A DNA stretch of 64,000 nucleotides from Pseudopedobacter sp035496935. GTDB lineage: Bacteria; Bacteroidota; Bacteroidia; Sphingobacteriales; Sphingobacteriaceae. The position numbers and the translations under genes are program-made. Shown here piece by piece: positions 14,253 through 22,976 of the stretch. The notes under the pieces are model-generated. The model was not told where the DNA came from. It saw nothing but the letters and a program-made list of their open reading frames with translations, and did no database searches. The stretch covers positions 1 to 64,000 of the forward strand of contig DATJED010000018.1 in NCBI GenBank assembly GCA_035496935.1, read 5' to 3'. How positions within the stretch are numbered: the stretch's first letter is position 1; each line of letters opens with the position of its first letter.

Positions 14253-16481
14253 ATGAATTTTACCCAGAACAATACTCCCCAAACAAACCACAACACAAGC
14301 AAGTCCCTCTCCTTCGGAGGGGGACTTAGGGTGAGGCTTTTATTCTTTCTCTTTTTTCTTGTCCTTTCTTCGCCTCTTTTCGCACAATGGGGACAAGAAA
14401 CCTACTGGTCTTTAGATGGCAACAAAATTATGGAGGTGGGGAATGGCAACATCGTTGAACGCGATGCGAAGGAAACTTCCAAAACGTCAGTTTTAATTGC
14501 TAAAGAAGATCTTGTAGGTACAGATGGAAAAGCGCTTAATGTAGTAAGATTTGCATTTGCCGGCGGAAACCAAAAAGTGCTTTTAAATACCAATACCAAA
14601 AAGGTTTGGCGTTACGATACCCGTGGCGATTTCTGGGTTTACAATCTTAAAGATCATAGCTTAAAACAAATTGGGAAAGATAAGCCCGCTTCGTCTTTAA
14701 TGTTTGCGAAGTTTTCGCCAGATGCCACCAAAGTTGCCTATGTGAGTGGCCATAATATTTATGTAGAAGATTTAAACACCGGTGCAACAAAGGCATTAAC
14801 TAACGATGGAACTTTACGCTTAATCAACGGTACTTTTGATTGGGTTTACGAGGAAGAATTTGATTGCCGGGATGGTTTCAGGTGGTCGCCTGATAGCAAA
14901 TCCATCGCTTATTGGCAGATTGACGCCCGTAAAATCAAAAATTATTTGATGATTAACAATACGGATTCCTTATATCCTTTTACGGTACCTGTAGAATATC
15001 CGGTAGTGGGAGAGGATCCAAGCGCCTGTAAAATTGGTGTGGTGGATGTTGCAACGGCAAAAACACAATGGATGAAGGTGCCAGGCGATGCAATCCAAAA
15101 TTATATTCCACGGATGGAATGGGCAAACAGTTCACGGGCATTGATTATTCAGCAACTGAATCGCCGACAAAATACCAGTAGAATAATGCTACTGGACGTT
15201 GCGGATAACACTGCAAAAACTATTTATACCGAAACCGATAAAGCTTGGGTTGATGCAAAAGTTGGAGCAATAGGCTGGAACTGGATTGATAAAGGCAACA
15301 AATTTATTTGGCTGAGCGAAAAGGACGGCTGGCGACATATTTATGCCATTGATTTAAACGGAAAACAAACTTTGCTTACCAAAGATAATTTTGATGTGAT
15401 TTCGTTGAATAGGGTAGATGAAAAAAATGCGCAGATTTATTTTATGGCTTCGCCCGATAATGCAACGCAATGCTATTTATATAAAGTGAGTTTAAACGGT
15501 GGAAAATCCGTTCGTATAACGCCATCAAACGAAAGTGGAACTCATGAATATGATATTTCGCCAAACGGCAAATTGGCTTTTCATACTTATTCCAATGCAA
15601 CTACTTTTCCGATAAGTGATGTAGTTGCTTTGCCAACCCATAAGCGTTTAAGTGGCGGAGAAATAAGCGAAAATGCAAAAAACTATCCTGCGCCAAAGGT
15701 TGAATTTTTTAAAGTGAAAACTCAGGACGGAATTGAGATGGACGGATGGATGGTTAAGCCCAATAACTTTGATGCCTCAAAAAAATATCCGGTGGTTTTT
15801 TATGTGTACGGAGAGCCGGGCGGTGCAACCGTGACAGATGATTTCGGAACTGGTTTTAACAGGCTGTATGCGGGCAATATGCGGGATGACGGTTACATTT
15901 ATATTTCGGTAGACGGGCGTGGTTCACCTGCGCCAAAAGGTAGGGAATGGCGGAAATCAATTTATCATCGTATAGGCGATATCAACATCCGTGACCAAGC
16001 GATGGCGGCAAAAGAAATTTTAAAATGGAATTTTGTAGATGCCGATAGAATTGCAGTTTGGGGATGGAGCGGGGGAGGGTCATCCACTTTAAACCTGATG
16101 ATGCAATATCCTGAGATTTATAAAACCGGAATTTCTATTGCAGCGGTAGATAACCAACTGAATTATGATAATATTTACCAGGAACGCTATATGGGTTTGT
16201 TGCCAGAGGACCGGCATTTTTTTGTAGATAATTCGCCTTTGGCTCATGCTAAAAATCTTGAGGGAAACTTGTTGCTGATACACGGAACCGGTGACGACAA
16301 TGTACATTATAACAATGCGGAACAAATGATTAATGAGCTTATTAAATACGGAAAGGTTTTTCAGATGATGAGCTATCCCAACCGTACCCACAGCATAAAT
16401 GAAGGCGCAAGAACTAGCCAGCATCTGGCTTTTACTTATACCAAGTTTTTACAGGAAAACTGTCCGCCAGGAGGCAGATAA
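14253..16481 (+). CDS. Dipeptidyl peptidase IV (S9 prolyl peptidase)
   Basis: 742 residues. A signal peptide (about 30-50, LLFFLFFLVLSSPLFAQ) is preceded by an unusually long n-region. The N-terminal beta-propeller is followed by the alpha/beta-hydrolase domain. The active site is visible: GWSGGGSS (nucleophile Ser), GTGDDNVHY (Asp) and RTHSI (His). The DWVYEEEF stretch supplies the Glu pair that binds the free amino end. It would release Xaa-Pro dipeptides in the periplasm. The start was placed at ATG 14253. Residues 18-29 (SLSFGGGLRVRL) are read from a repeat-like DNA stretch (about 14300-14340). Confidence 0.92.
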   Translation: MNFTQNNTPQTNHNTSKSLSFGGGLRVRLLFFLFFLVLSSPLFAQWGQETYWSLDGNKIMEVGNGNIVERDAKETSKTSVLIAKEDLVGTDGKALNVVRFAFAGGNQKVLLNTNTKKVWRYDTRGDFWVYNLKDHSLKQIGKDKPASSLMFAKFSPDATKVAYVSGHNIYVEDLNTGATKALTNDGTLRLINGTFDWVYEEEFDCRDGFRWSPDSKSIAYWQIDARKIKNYLMINNTDSLYPFTVPVEYPVVGEDPSACKIGVVDVATAKTQWMKVPGDAIQNYIPRMEWANSSRALIIQQLNRRQNTSRIMLLDVADNTAKTIYTETDKAWVDAKVGAIGWNWIDKGNKFIWLSEKDGWRHIYAIDLNGKQTLLTKDNFDVISLNRVDEKNAQIYFMASPDNATQCYLYKVSLNGGKSVRITPSNESGTHEYDISPNGKLAFHTYSNATTFPISDVVALPTHKRLSGGEISENAKNYPAPKVEFFKVKTQDGIEMDGWMVKPNNFDASKKYPVVFYVYGEPGGATVTDDFGTGFNRLYAGNMRDDGYIYISVDGRGSPAPKGREWRKSIYHRIGDINIRDQAMAAKEILKWNFVDADRIAVWGWSGGGSSTLNLMMQYPEIYKTGISIAAVDNQLNYDNIYQERYMGLLPEDRHFFVDNSPLAHAKNLEGNLLLIHGTGDDNVHYNNAEQMINELIKYGKVFQMMSYPNRTHSINEGARTSQHLAFTYTKFLQENCPPGGR

Positions 16482-16563
16482 TTAATTATGGTTTTAATTT
16501 CGGAAATTCGTTGGCGTACCGCCTTCATAAGAAATCGAAAGATAAACATCAATAAAAATAAAA

Positions 16564-17136
16564 TTGAAAATAGGATTACTTTTCGGGTCTTTTAACCCAA
16601 TTCATACCGGACATTTGATTATTGCCAACTATTTAGCGAACCATACCGCTTTAGACAAGGTTTGGCTGGTAGTTTCGCCACATAATCCGCTTAAAGAGAA
16701 AAAGGATCTAATTCAGGTTTACGACCGATTGGAGATGGCAAAACTTGCTACAGAGGACGCTGAAAATATTGCGGTAAGTGATGTAGAGCTAAAGTTGCCA
16801 CAGCCGTCATACACTATTGATACGTTAACACATTTGCATGCGCTTTATCCTGAGCATGAGTTTGTTTTGATTATGGGCTCCGATAACTTAAAATCCTTGA
16901 AAAAGTGGAAAAACTACGAACTCATTTTGCGAGACTACCATATTTACGTTTATCCACGTCCGGGTTTTCAAGAGCTGGAACTTGCCAATCATCCATCGAT
17001 AACTATTACAGAAACGCCTTTAATGGAGCTTTCTTCCACTTTTATAAGGAAAGCTATAGCAAATGGTAAAAGCGTAAAATACTTTTTACCCGATGAAGTG
17101 ATTGATTTTATTGAAAGTAAGGGTTTGTATAGGTAA
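16564..17136 (+). CDS. nadD: Nicotinate-nucleotide adenylyltransferase
   Basis: 190 residues. GSFNPIHTGHLIIAN (residues 8-22) is the nucleotidyltransferase signature with HxGH. ELSSTFIRKAI (about 155-165) is the C-terminal SxTxxR-type motif, here SSTFIR. It joins ATP and NaMN to form deamido-NAD in NAD synthesis. The start is TTG at 16564, since MKIGLLFGSFNP is the family start and no ATG precedes it in frame. An interrupted terminator follows at 17141. Confidence 0.93.
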   Translation: MKIGLLFGSFNPIHTGHLIIANYLANHTALDKVWLVVSPHNPLKEKKDLIQVYDRLEMAKLATEDAENIAVSDVELKLPQPSYTIDTLTHLHALYPEHEFVLIMGSDNLKSLKKWKNYELILRDYHIYVYPRPGFQELELANHPSITITETPLMELSSTFIRKAIANGKSVKYFLPDEVIDFIESKGLYR

Positions 17137-17167
17137 TAAGACTTCCGAAGTTTAAAAACTTCAAGGG

Positions 17168-17233
17168 GTGTCACCCTGAGCGGAGTCGAAGGGGAGCGTT
17201 GGGCTTTATGCTTCGACTCCGCTCAGCAGGACA
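17168..17233. repeat. REP-like hairpin (facing pair)
   Basis: CCTGAGCGGAGTCGAAGG faces GCTTCGACTCCGCTCAGCA at about 17210-17228. The two form a strong stem of about 15 pairs. Confidence 0.8.
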
Positions 17234-17381
17234 AACGACATTTTGTAAGTGTTTCTGTAGCAAGTAATTACCAAATACAGCAAATAGGACAAAGTGAAAC
17301 ATCTTACTTATAGCATTCATCAGCATGGCAACTCTGCTTGTGAGATGCTTCCTAACGTCAGCATGGGGTGGCATTCTTAAT

Positions 17382-17415
17382 AAGACTTCCGAAGTTTTAA
17401 AAAACTTCGGAAGTC
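17382..17415. terminator. Bidirectional terminator hairpin
   Basis: A perfect AGACTTCCGAAGTTTT stem closes over AAAA between the convergent genes nadD and the S41 protease. It has T-rich flanks only in part. The sequence is close to the hairpin at 36577-36609, so it also belongs to a repeat family. Confidence 0.7.
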
Positions 17416-17427
17416 TGAAAATTTAAA

Positions 17428-19491
17428 TTATTTCTTTACAATTTTAGGGTCTGTAATGTAATCTGTAATGATCTTTACGGTTTCATCCTGTACAAAATCG
17501 AAGTTGTCTTCTTTTACTTTTTCATCGCTTTTTTTAATTGGAGGCAAGCCTCTTGAAACTCTGCGTTCGTTTTCGCGTTTCAGGTTTTTGGCCTCTAAAT
17601 CATCACGTTGTTTTTTAAGTGCAACTTCGTTTAATGGTAAAGAAACGTCGGCATCCCGTTTTTTAAACTCTTCTATATCCTGTAAAAGATAAGTATACTC
17701 TTTACTGGTCTTCATGCGGGCATCATGTTGTGCTTTCAGCTCGGCAATAGTACTGCTCAAATCCGCAATTTTGGTGTATTTGCTACTTGCAATTTCATCC
17801 CACGGAAGTGCCGATTTTTCAGAACTTTCTCCGTATTTATCTGCCGGGAAAACTGTTGGAAATTCAATGTCAGGTGTTACACCTTTATGTTGCGTAGAAC
17901 TACCGCTGATACGGTAAAATTTGGCCATTGTTAAATTGATTTGGTCGTTTTTATCAGCAAAATCAGGATCAATCCTTTTCATAGCAATAGCTGATTGTAC
18001 GGTTCCTTTGCCATAAGTTGTATTTCCAACGATAATTCCCCGACCATAATCCTGTATCGCTCCGGCAAAAATCTCGGATGCGGATGCGCTAAATCTATCC
18101 GTCATAACGGCTAGTGGGCCATCCCAAAAAACGCTTGGATTTTCATCTTCGTCAACTTCAACTTTTCCTCTATAATCTTTGGTTTGCACCACCGGACCTT
18201 TTGTAATAAACAAACCTGTAAGATCAATGGCTTCGGTTAAGGAACCGCCACCGTTTCCTCTTAAGTCAATGATTAGCCCGTCAACTTTTTCCTGTTTCAG
18301 GGAATCTATCACAACCTTAACATCTCTGGTTGTTGATTTATAGTTAGGATTTCCTTTTTGCATCTCCGCCCAATCAGCATAAAACGCAGGAATTTCTATA
18401 ATACCGTATTTATAAGTTTTGCCGTCTTTGGTATATGTTTTTATCTTCTTTTTAACCGATTGATCTTCCAAAATGATTTTTTCACGCACCATTGTCACAA
18501 TTTTTGGTTTTGCGGATAAATCCTGATCTTTTGAAAGAATTTTTAAACGAACTGTTGTCCCTTTTTTCCCTCTGATCAATTCAATGGCATTATCTAAACG
18601 CCAGCCTACAACATCAACAAAATCTTCATTTCCCTGTGCTACGCCAATAATTTTATCGTCAATTTTAAGCTGCTTGCTTTTATCGGCCGGGCCACCTGTA
18701 ACTACACTTTTTATGGTTACGAATTCGTTTTCAGAAGCTAGCGTTGCGCCAATACCTTCTAAAGACCTTGCCATATCAATATTGAAGTTGGCTGCGTTTG
18801 CCGGATTAAAATAGCTGGTATGTGGATCAACGGCATTAGTAAAAGCCGTCATAAAAATCTGGAATGCATCCTGATTGTTTATTTTGTTAGACTGTGACAA
18901 AAGGTTGTCGTATCTTTTCTTTAAGGATGCCTGAATTGCAGAGTCTTTTTGAGCCGTAAGCTTTAGGTTCAGGTAATCATATTTTACTTTGTTTTGCCAA
19001 GATTGGTCGCTTTCTGCCTGACTCTTAAACCAAGGCAGTTTGGATCTGTCGTAAACGTAAGTGTCGTTTTTGGTAAAATCGAACTTATTGTTCAGTTGTT
19101 TAAGCGAGTAATTGATTTTTTCATTATATCTTTTTTGATAAGTGTTAAACATGAAAAACGCCGCACTTAAATCGCCGTTTTTTAAATCGTTATCAAATGT
19201 ATTTCTGTACTGTTCAAAGTTTTTAATGTCCGAAGCCAAAAAATAGCTTCTATTTCCGTCCATTTCTTTAAGGTAATTATCGAAGATCACGTCGCTTATT
19301 GAATCGTTTAAGTCAATTTTTTTGTAGCTGAGCGTAGTTACCAAGCCGGCAATTTCTTTGGCAACTTTCTCTTGGCGGGGATCCGGTTTTAAATTGTTCG
19401 AACCCGGTACATCAATATTAGTAAGGCGTGGCGCAGCTGTACATGCAATGGTAGCAGCAATAAATAAACCTAAGAAAACTCTTTTTAACAT
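17428..19491 (-). CDS. prc: Carboxy-terminal processing peptidase (Prc/Tsp-like)
   Basis: 687 residues. An N-terminal signal sequence (MLKRVFLGLFIAATIACTA) is followed by the helical N-domain of Prc/Tsp, a PDZ domain (about 225-310) and an S41 domain. The Ser/Lys dyad is visible in DRFSASASEIFAGAIQDYG and TYGKGTVQSA. A long C-terminal helical region (DUF3340-like) ends at DPKIVKK. It degrades misfolded or tagged proteins in the periplasm. The start at 19491 (MLKRV) is preferred to 19530, since the longer form puts 13 charged residues before the signal peptide. Confidence 0.9.
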   Translation of the reverse strand: MLKRVFLGLFIAATIACTAAPRLTNIDVPGSNNLKPDPRQEKVAKEIAGLVTTLSYKKIDLNDSISDVIFDNYLKEMDGNRSYFLASDIKNFEQYRNTFDNDLKNGDLSAAFFMFNTYQKRYNEKINYSLKQLNNKFDFTKNDTYVYDRSKLPWFKSQAESDQSWQNKVKYDYLNLKLTAQKDSAIQASLKKRYDNLLSQSNKINNQDAFQIFMTAFTNAVDPHTSYFNPANAANFNIDMARSLEGIGATLASENEFVTIKSVVTGGPADKSKQLKIDDKIIGVAQGNEDFVDVVGWRLDNAIELIRGKKGTTVRLKILSKDQDLSAKPKIVTMVREKIILEDQSVKKKIKTYTKDGKTYKYGIIEIPAFYADWAEMQKGNPNYKSTTRDVKVVIDSLKQEKVDGLIIDLRGNGGGSLTEAIDLTGLFITKGPVVQTKDYRGKVEVDEDENPSVFWDGPLAVMTDRFSASASEIFAGAIQDYGRGIIVGNTTYGKGTVQSAIAMKRIDPDFADKNDQINLTMAKFYRISGSSTQHKGVTPDIEFPTVFPADKYGESSEKSALPWDEIASSKYTKIADLSSTIAELKAQHDARMKTSKEYTYLLQDIEEFKKRDADVSLPLNEVALKKQRDDLEAKNLKRENERRVSRGLPPIKKSDEKVKEDNFDFVQDETVKIITDYITDPKIVKK

Positions 19492-19569
19492 GTTCTTTAT
19501 TTTTTCGAATTCTATACTCACAGGAAACATTAACGTATTTGTATGGATAATAATGTATCAAACAAAAAA

Positions 19570-19593
19570 AAGACAGTTCAAAAACCGTCTTTA
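19570..19593 (-). terminator. Terminator of the GH10-like gene
   Basis: On the minus strand AAAGACGGTT and AACTGTCTTT form a stem with one mismatch around a short loop, followed by a run of T. It lies after the minus-strand gene at 19818-21362 and before the protease gene. Confidence 0.6.
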
Positions 19594-19817
19594 TTAAGCA
19601 AGTTTACGGATAAAATCTTTTAATTACCTATTTGAATTAATTTTATGTTTATGGTATGATTTGTTGGGAGGAGTGCCCATTGCGTTCATGCTGGCGAAGA
19701 AAGCATCCAACAGGCAATGTTGCCATGCGATAGACATACCTACTTGAAGGTGCTTTGACTCTGCCTCCAACACAACAAAGCCCGAGAAAGTCGGTGGCCC
19801 CAATATTCGAGAATTGA
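19594..19817. other. Gap with no recognised feature
   Basis: About 220 bases between the terminator and the GH10-like gene. I see no gene, RNA or strong repeat here. Confidence 0.4.
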
Positions 19818-21362
19818 CTATTTTACCTGACCTCTCTTTAACTTTATCTTAAACGCTACAGAAGGTTCGCTTTCATTTTTAACCCTATCCAATGCAGTAA
19901 CTATATAGGTATATAATTTACCTTTTTCGGCAGTGGTATCTTCCCATGATGTTATATCTCCGTAATATATTTTTTTAATAGCGGTAACATCCGTAACATC
20001 AATTGTTTGATTTTCATCGAATCTGTAAACTACAAAACCATAGGCTTTCTCATTTTTATTATCTGGCAATGGAAGTTTCCAGCTCAGCAAAACGCCACTG
20101 TCTCCCTCAATACCCAATAAGTTTTGTGGCTTGTTTGGGGCTACCGAGTCAAGCCAAAGCATTAGCGGAGGTAAAGCGGGGTATTTATAGTAATGCTGAC
20201 TCAATGTATCCGAAATACCTAATGGATTTTTGGTGAGCGATTTAGAGCTAAAGAAAACGCTTCCCTGTACCCGCGGGTTTGCCCTGTTATAGGTAATCTG
20301 TCGACCAATTTGCGATGCGTTTTTCCAAACCAATTCTCGGGTTGCATTCACCTTATATGCGCCATGGCCAATGTACAAATGCCTTCCGTAAGTGTTATTG
20401 CTCCACCAGTCTACCAAATTTGCGTACGGAGCTGCTTTTGTTTCAAAAGCCCAGTAAATTTGCGGGTTAACATAATCAACCCATCCTTCCTGCACCCATT
20501 TTCTTGAGTCGGCGTAAATTCCATAAAAAGAATCACCACCGTAACTAATAGAGCCTTCCGGGTCCTGAGATTTGTTTTTCCAGATGCCGAACGGGCTAAC
20601 ACCGAATTTTACGTAGCTTTTATGGGCATGTATGCTATCGTTTACAGCTTTAATTAATAAATCTACATTGTCTCTGCGCCAATCTTTGATGTCCTTTATG
20701 CCTCTGTTGTATAGCCAAAAGGTTGATTCGTCGTCAATAAACTGCCCTTTAACAGCGTAAGGATAAAAGTAATCGTCAAAATGAACACCGTCGATATCGT
20801 AATTATCAACAACGTTCAAGATGATTCTGTTGATATATTCTCTTACTTCCGGTAAACCGGGATTAAAAAGCTTTTTACCGTCGTATTTAAAAAACCAATT
20901 GGGCTTTAAGCGGGTGATGTGGTCTGGAGCGATGTTTTCGTCCTTTCCGTCAAAAGTTGCTCGGTACGGGTTAAACCAAGCGTGAAGTTCCATGCCTCGT
21001 TTATGGCATTCTTCTATGGCAAATTGTAGCGGATCGTAAAAAGGGTTTGGTGCTTGCCCTTGTTTCCCGGTTAAATATTGCGACCAAGGTTCAGTGCCTT
21101 TCGCATAAAAAGCATCGGTAGCCGGACGTATTTGAAACATGATGGCGTTAATTCCTTCCTCTTGGTGTTTATCTAAAAGTTTAATAAGCTCATCTTTTTG
21201 TTGTTGCGTAGATAAGCCAGCTTTACTTGGCCAATCAATATTTACAACGGTTGCTACCCAAACTCCACGGAACTCTCTTTTCGGAGAAATATTTTGTGCT
21301 AAAGATATTAGCGATATGCTGAGGAATAAAATTGAGAAGAGGAAAGACTTGAATTGCGCCAT
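19818..21362 (-). CDS. GHL10 family glycoside hydrolase with C-terminal fibronectin-like domain
   Basis: 514 residues. A signal peptide (MAQFKSFLFSILFLSISLISLAQ) is followed by a TIM-barrel domain: KREFRGVWVATVVNIDWPSK, INAIMFQIRPATDAFY, ELHAWFNPYRA, GVHFDDYFYPY and VDYVNPQIYW are the strand-end motifs of the PF02638 (YngK-like) family. The end (about 415-505) looks like a fibronectin type III domain. These are probably secreted glycosidases; members act on peptidoglycan or on other glycans, and the substrate cannot be told here. It lies 148 bases downstream of a SusCD pair, with a terminator between them. Confidence 0.9.
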   Translation of the reverse strand: MAQFKSFLFSILFLSISLISLAQNISPKREFRGVWVATVVNIDWPSKAGLSTQQQKDELIKLLDKHQEEGINAIMFQIRPATDAFYAKGTEPWSQYLTGKQGQAPNPFYDPLQFAIEECHKRGMELHAWFNPYRATFDGKDENIAPDHITRLKPNWFFKYDGKKLFNPGLPEVREYINRIILNVVDNYDIDGVHFDDYFYPYAVKGQFIDDESTFWLYNRGIKDIKDWRRDNVDLLIKAVNDSIHAHKSYVKFGVSPFGIWKNKSQDPEGSISYGGDSFYGIYADSRKWVQEGWVDYVNPQIYWAFETKAAPYANLVDWWSNNTYGRHLYIGHGAYKVNATRELVWKNASQIGRQITYNRANPRVQGSVFFSSKSLTKNPLGISDTLSQHYYKYPALPPLMLWLDSVAPNKPQNLLGIEGDSGVLLSWKLPLPDNKNEKAYGFVVYRFDENQTIDVTDVTAIKKIYYGDITSWEDTTAEKGKLYTYIVTALDRVKNESEPSVAFKIKLKRGQVK

Positions 21363-21454
21363 TAAAATTTTGGGTTTTTAATTTTGAAAACGCAAAGATA
21401 GGGATTTTGGTTTGGGGGAGGAAATGGGATGTTTTTAATGGAGTTAATTAAAAA

Positions 21455-21482
21455 AACCTCATGAGTAGGAACTCATGAGGTT
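21455..21482 (-). terminator. Terminator of the susCD operon
   Basis: AACCTCATGAGT (21455-21466) and ACTCATGAGGTT (21471-21482) form a perfect 12-bp stem with a 4-base loop. On the minus strand a run of T follows. Confidence 0.9.
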
Positions 21483-21510
21483 GGTTTACTTAAGAGAGTA
21501 TGGTATACGT

Positions 21511-22965
21511 CTAGTTAATGAATGGCATAATTGAAGCATCATTTTTATTTGCTACTAATACTTTATTCATGTTAGTAGTAATTACTGCTGTTCCTTCATC
21601 CTTATCATAGGTAAAGCTATCCATTCCTTTAGCTTTCGGTATAAAGCTAGGTATTTGGCCTACTGTAGCCGGATCTCCTTCATTGATGTTTGGATTACTT
21701 ACTATTTCATTATAGGACACAGGATACCTTAGACCTAAATCAGTAAAACGTCTGCCCTCTGCAATGAAAATTTCTTGTCTTACTAAATATAATAGTTCTA
21801 AAGCAGCATCTACCGAGGGGTAGTTGACCAAAGTCACATTTGCCGAACTAATTGAGCTACCTGAAACAGTTGGTACAGTTACCGTAGAGGCCTGTCGTTC
21901 TAAAACCAATCCGGGTATTCGCATCTCTCCTGGGCCTGCTGCCACCGTAACTCCTGCCTCATTAGGTCTTGAGCCTGGATCATCCTGAGTTCTGCCGTCA
22001 ACTTGATCATTGAAGGTTGATTTTGGTCGGTTGCTTACGACACCTAAAGCATTCTGTATATTAATTAGTGCTAAGGGAAGTCCAGTAATACCGTCTGATA
22101 AATTAGCCTCTGCTAAGATCAAATGAGCTTCTTCAATTTTTAAAAGTGGAACGTTTGAATTATCTGTTGCAGTAATTGCATAATATTTTGGATCAAGGAA
22201 ATCTAGTCTCGGCAGAGGTTGCAAATCGTCGAAACTTCCTCTGTCGACAAGGGCTACCTGCATTTCGTTTGCAGGTAAATTTAATCCATCATACTTAATG
22301 AATCTAACATAATTGGCACCTTGTGATATTGCCGCGTTAGCATAAGTACGAGCATTTGGCTTATCTCCAATTCTATAATATGCCCTTGCTAATGCTATAT
22401 TATATCCAACTTTATTGTCTGCATTGGTTGATATGTCCAAAGCGCTTTTAAACGCTTCTACCGCCATACCAATTTGTTCTGCGGCCGTAACAGGAGCACC
22501 ATCGGGTTCTGCCGGTGCACTTACAAAAAGCTCTGCTAGTAATAAGTGGGACAAACCTTTATAGAAATAAAGTTCTGCCTCTTGATCAGGAGTGGTACTT
22601 TCATCGCTTGGTTTCACAACTTCCAATCCATATATAGCACTTTCCCTCAACCTTGAAATAGTTTGTAAAACATCGTTAACATTTTCGTCTGTGTTATTAA
22701 AGACGGGAGTATCAAAGGATTGATTATAATAGGTCTCTGTATTGGCGTAGTTATCAGACGCTATTTCATTAACAACAATAAGTTCATTATAAGTTAATGC
22801 CAATTGTCTTTCCATTCCATTAATCCAAGGAGTCATTGCTGAGCCTGTACCCAGGATATTATCTTCTGTTAAATTCGGATTCACAACTTCTGTTGGATCC
22901 AATAAACTGCAACTGCTAAATATTAATAGTGATGCTGCAAATATTTTATATATGTTACTTTTCAT
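21511..22965 (-). CDS. SusD/RagB family outer membrane lipoprotein
   Basis: 484 residues. A lipobox signal (MKSNIYKIFAASLLIFSSC) places Cys19 at the start of the mature protein. The body is the helical TPR-rich SusD fold (YFYKGLSHLLLAELFV, KVGYNIALARAYYRIGD) with the C-terminal NEIVSNPNINEGDPATVGQIPSFIPKAKGMDSFTY segment. It would sit on the SusC barrel and bind its nutrient at the cell surface. The gene is 11 bases downstream of susC. No hydrolase, sensor or sigma/anti-sigma gene adjoins the pair, so the nutrient is unknown. Confidence 0.93.
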   Translation of the reverse strand: MKSNIYKIFAASLLIFSSCSLLDPTEVVNPNLTEDNILGTGSAMTPWINGMERQLALTYNELIVVNEIASDNYANTETYYNQSFDTPVFNNTDENVNDVLQTISRLRESAIYGLEVVKPSDESTTPDQEAELYFYKGLSHLLLAELFVSAPAEPDGAPVTAAEQIGMAVEAFKSALDISTNADNKVGYNIALARAYYRIGDKPNARTYANAAISQGANYVRFIKYDGLNLPANEMQVALVDRGSFDDLQPLPRLDFLDPKYYAITATDNSNVPLLKIEEAHLILAEANLSDGITGLPLALINIQNALGVVSNRPKSTFNDQVDGRTQDDPGSRPNEAGVTVAAGPGEMRIPGLVLERQASTVTVPTVSGSSISSANVTLVNYPSVDAALELLYLVRQEIFIAEGRRFTDLGLRYPVSYNEIVSNPNINEGDPATVGQIPSFIPKAKGMDSFTYDKDEGTAVITTNMNKVLVANKNDASIMPFIN

Positions 22966-22976
22966 AACTCTTCCGT

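Larger units (their letters stand above)
17137..17427. repeat. Intergenic repeats with a duplicated terminator
   Basis: AAGACTTCCGAAGTTT occurs at 17141 without its full second arm and again at 17381 with it. Between them are a REP-like facing pair (17168-17233) and about 150 bases of unrecognised sequence. No gene is seen. Confidence 0.7.

Noticed and set aside
14108..14329. Plus-strand frame of 73 codons before DPP IV
   Set aside because: It runs through the composite repeat and overlaps the DPP IV start in another frame. It has no protein features.
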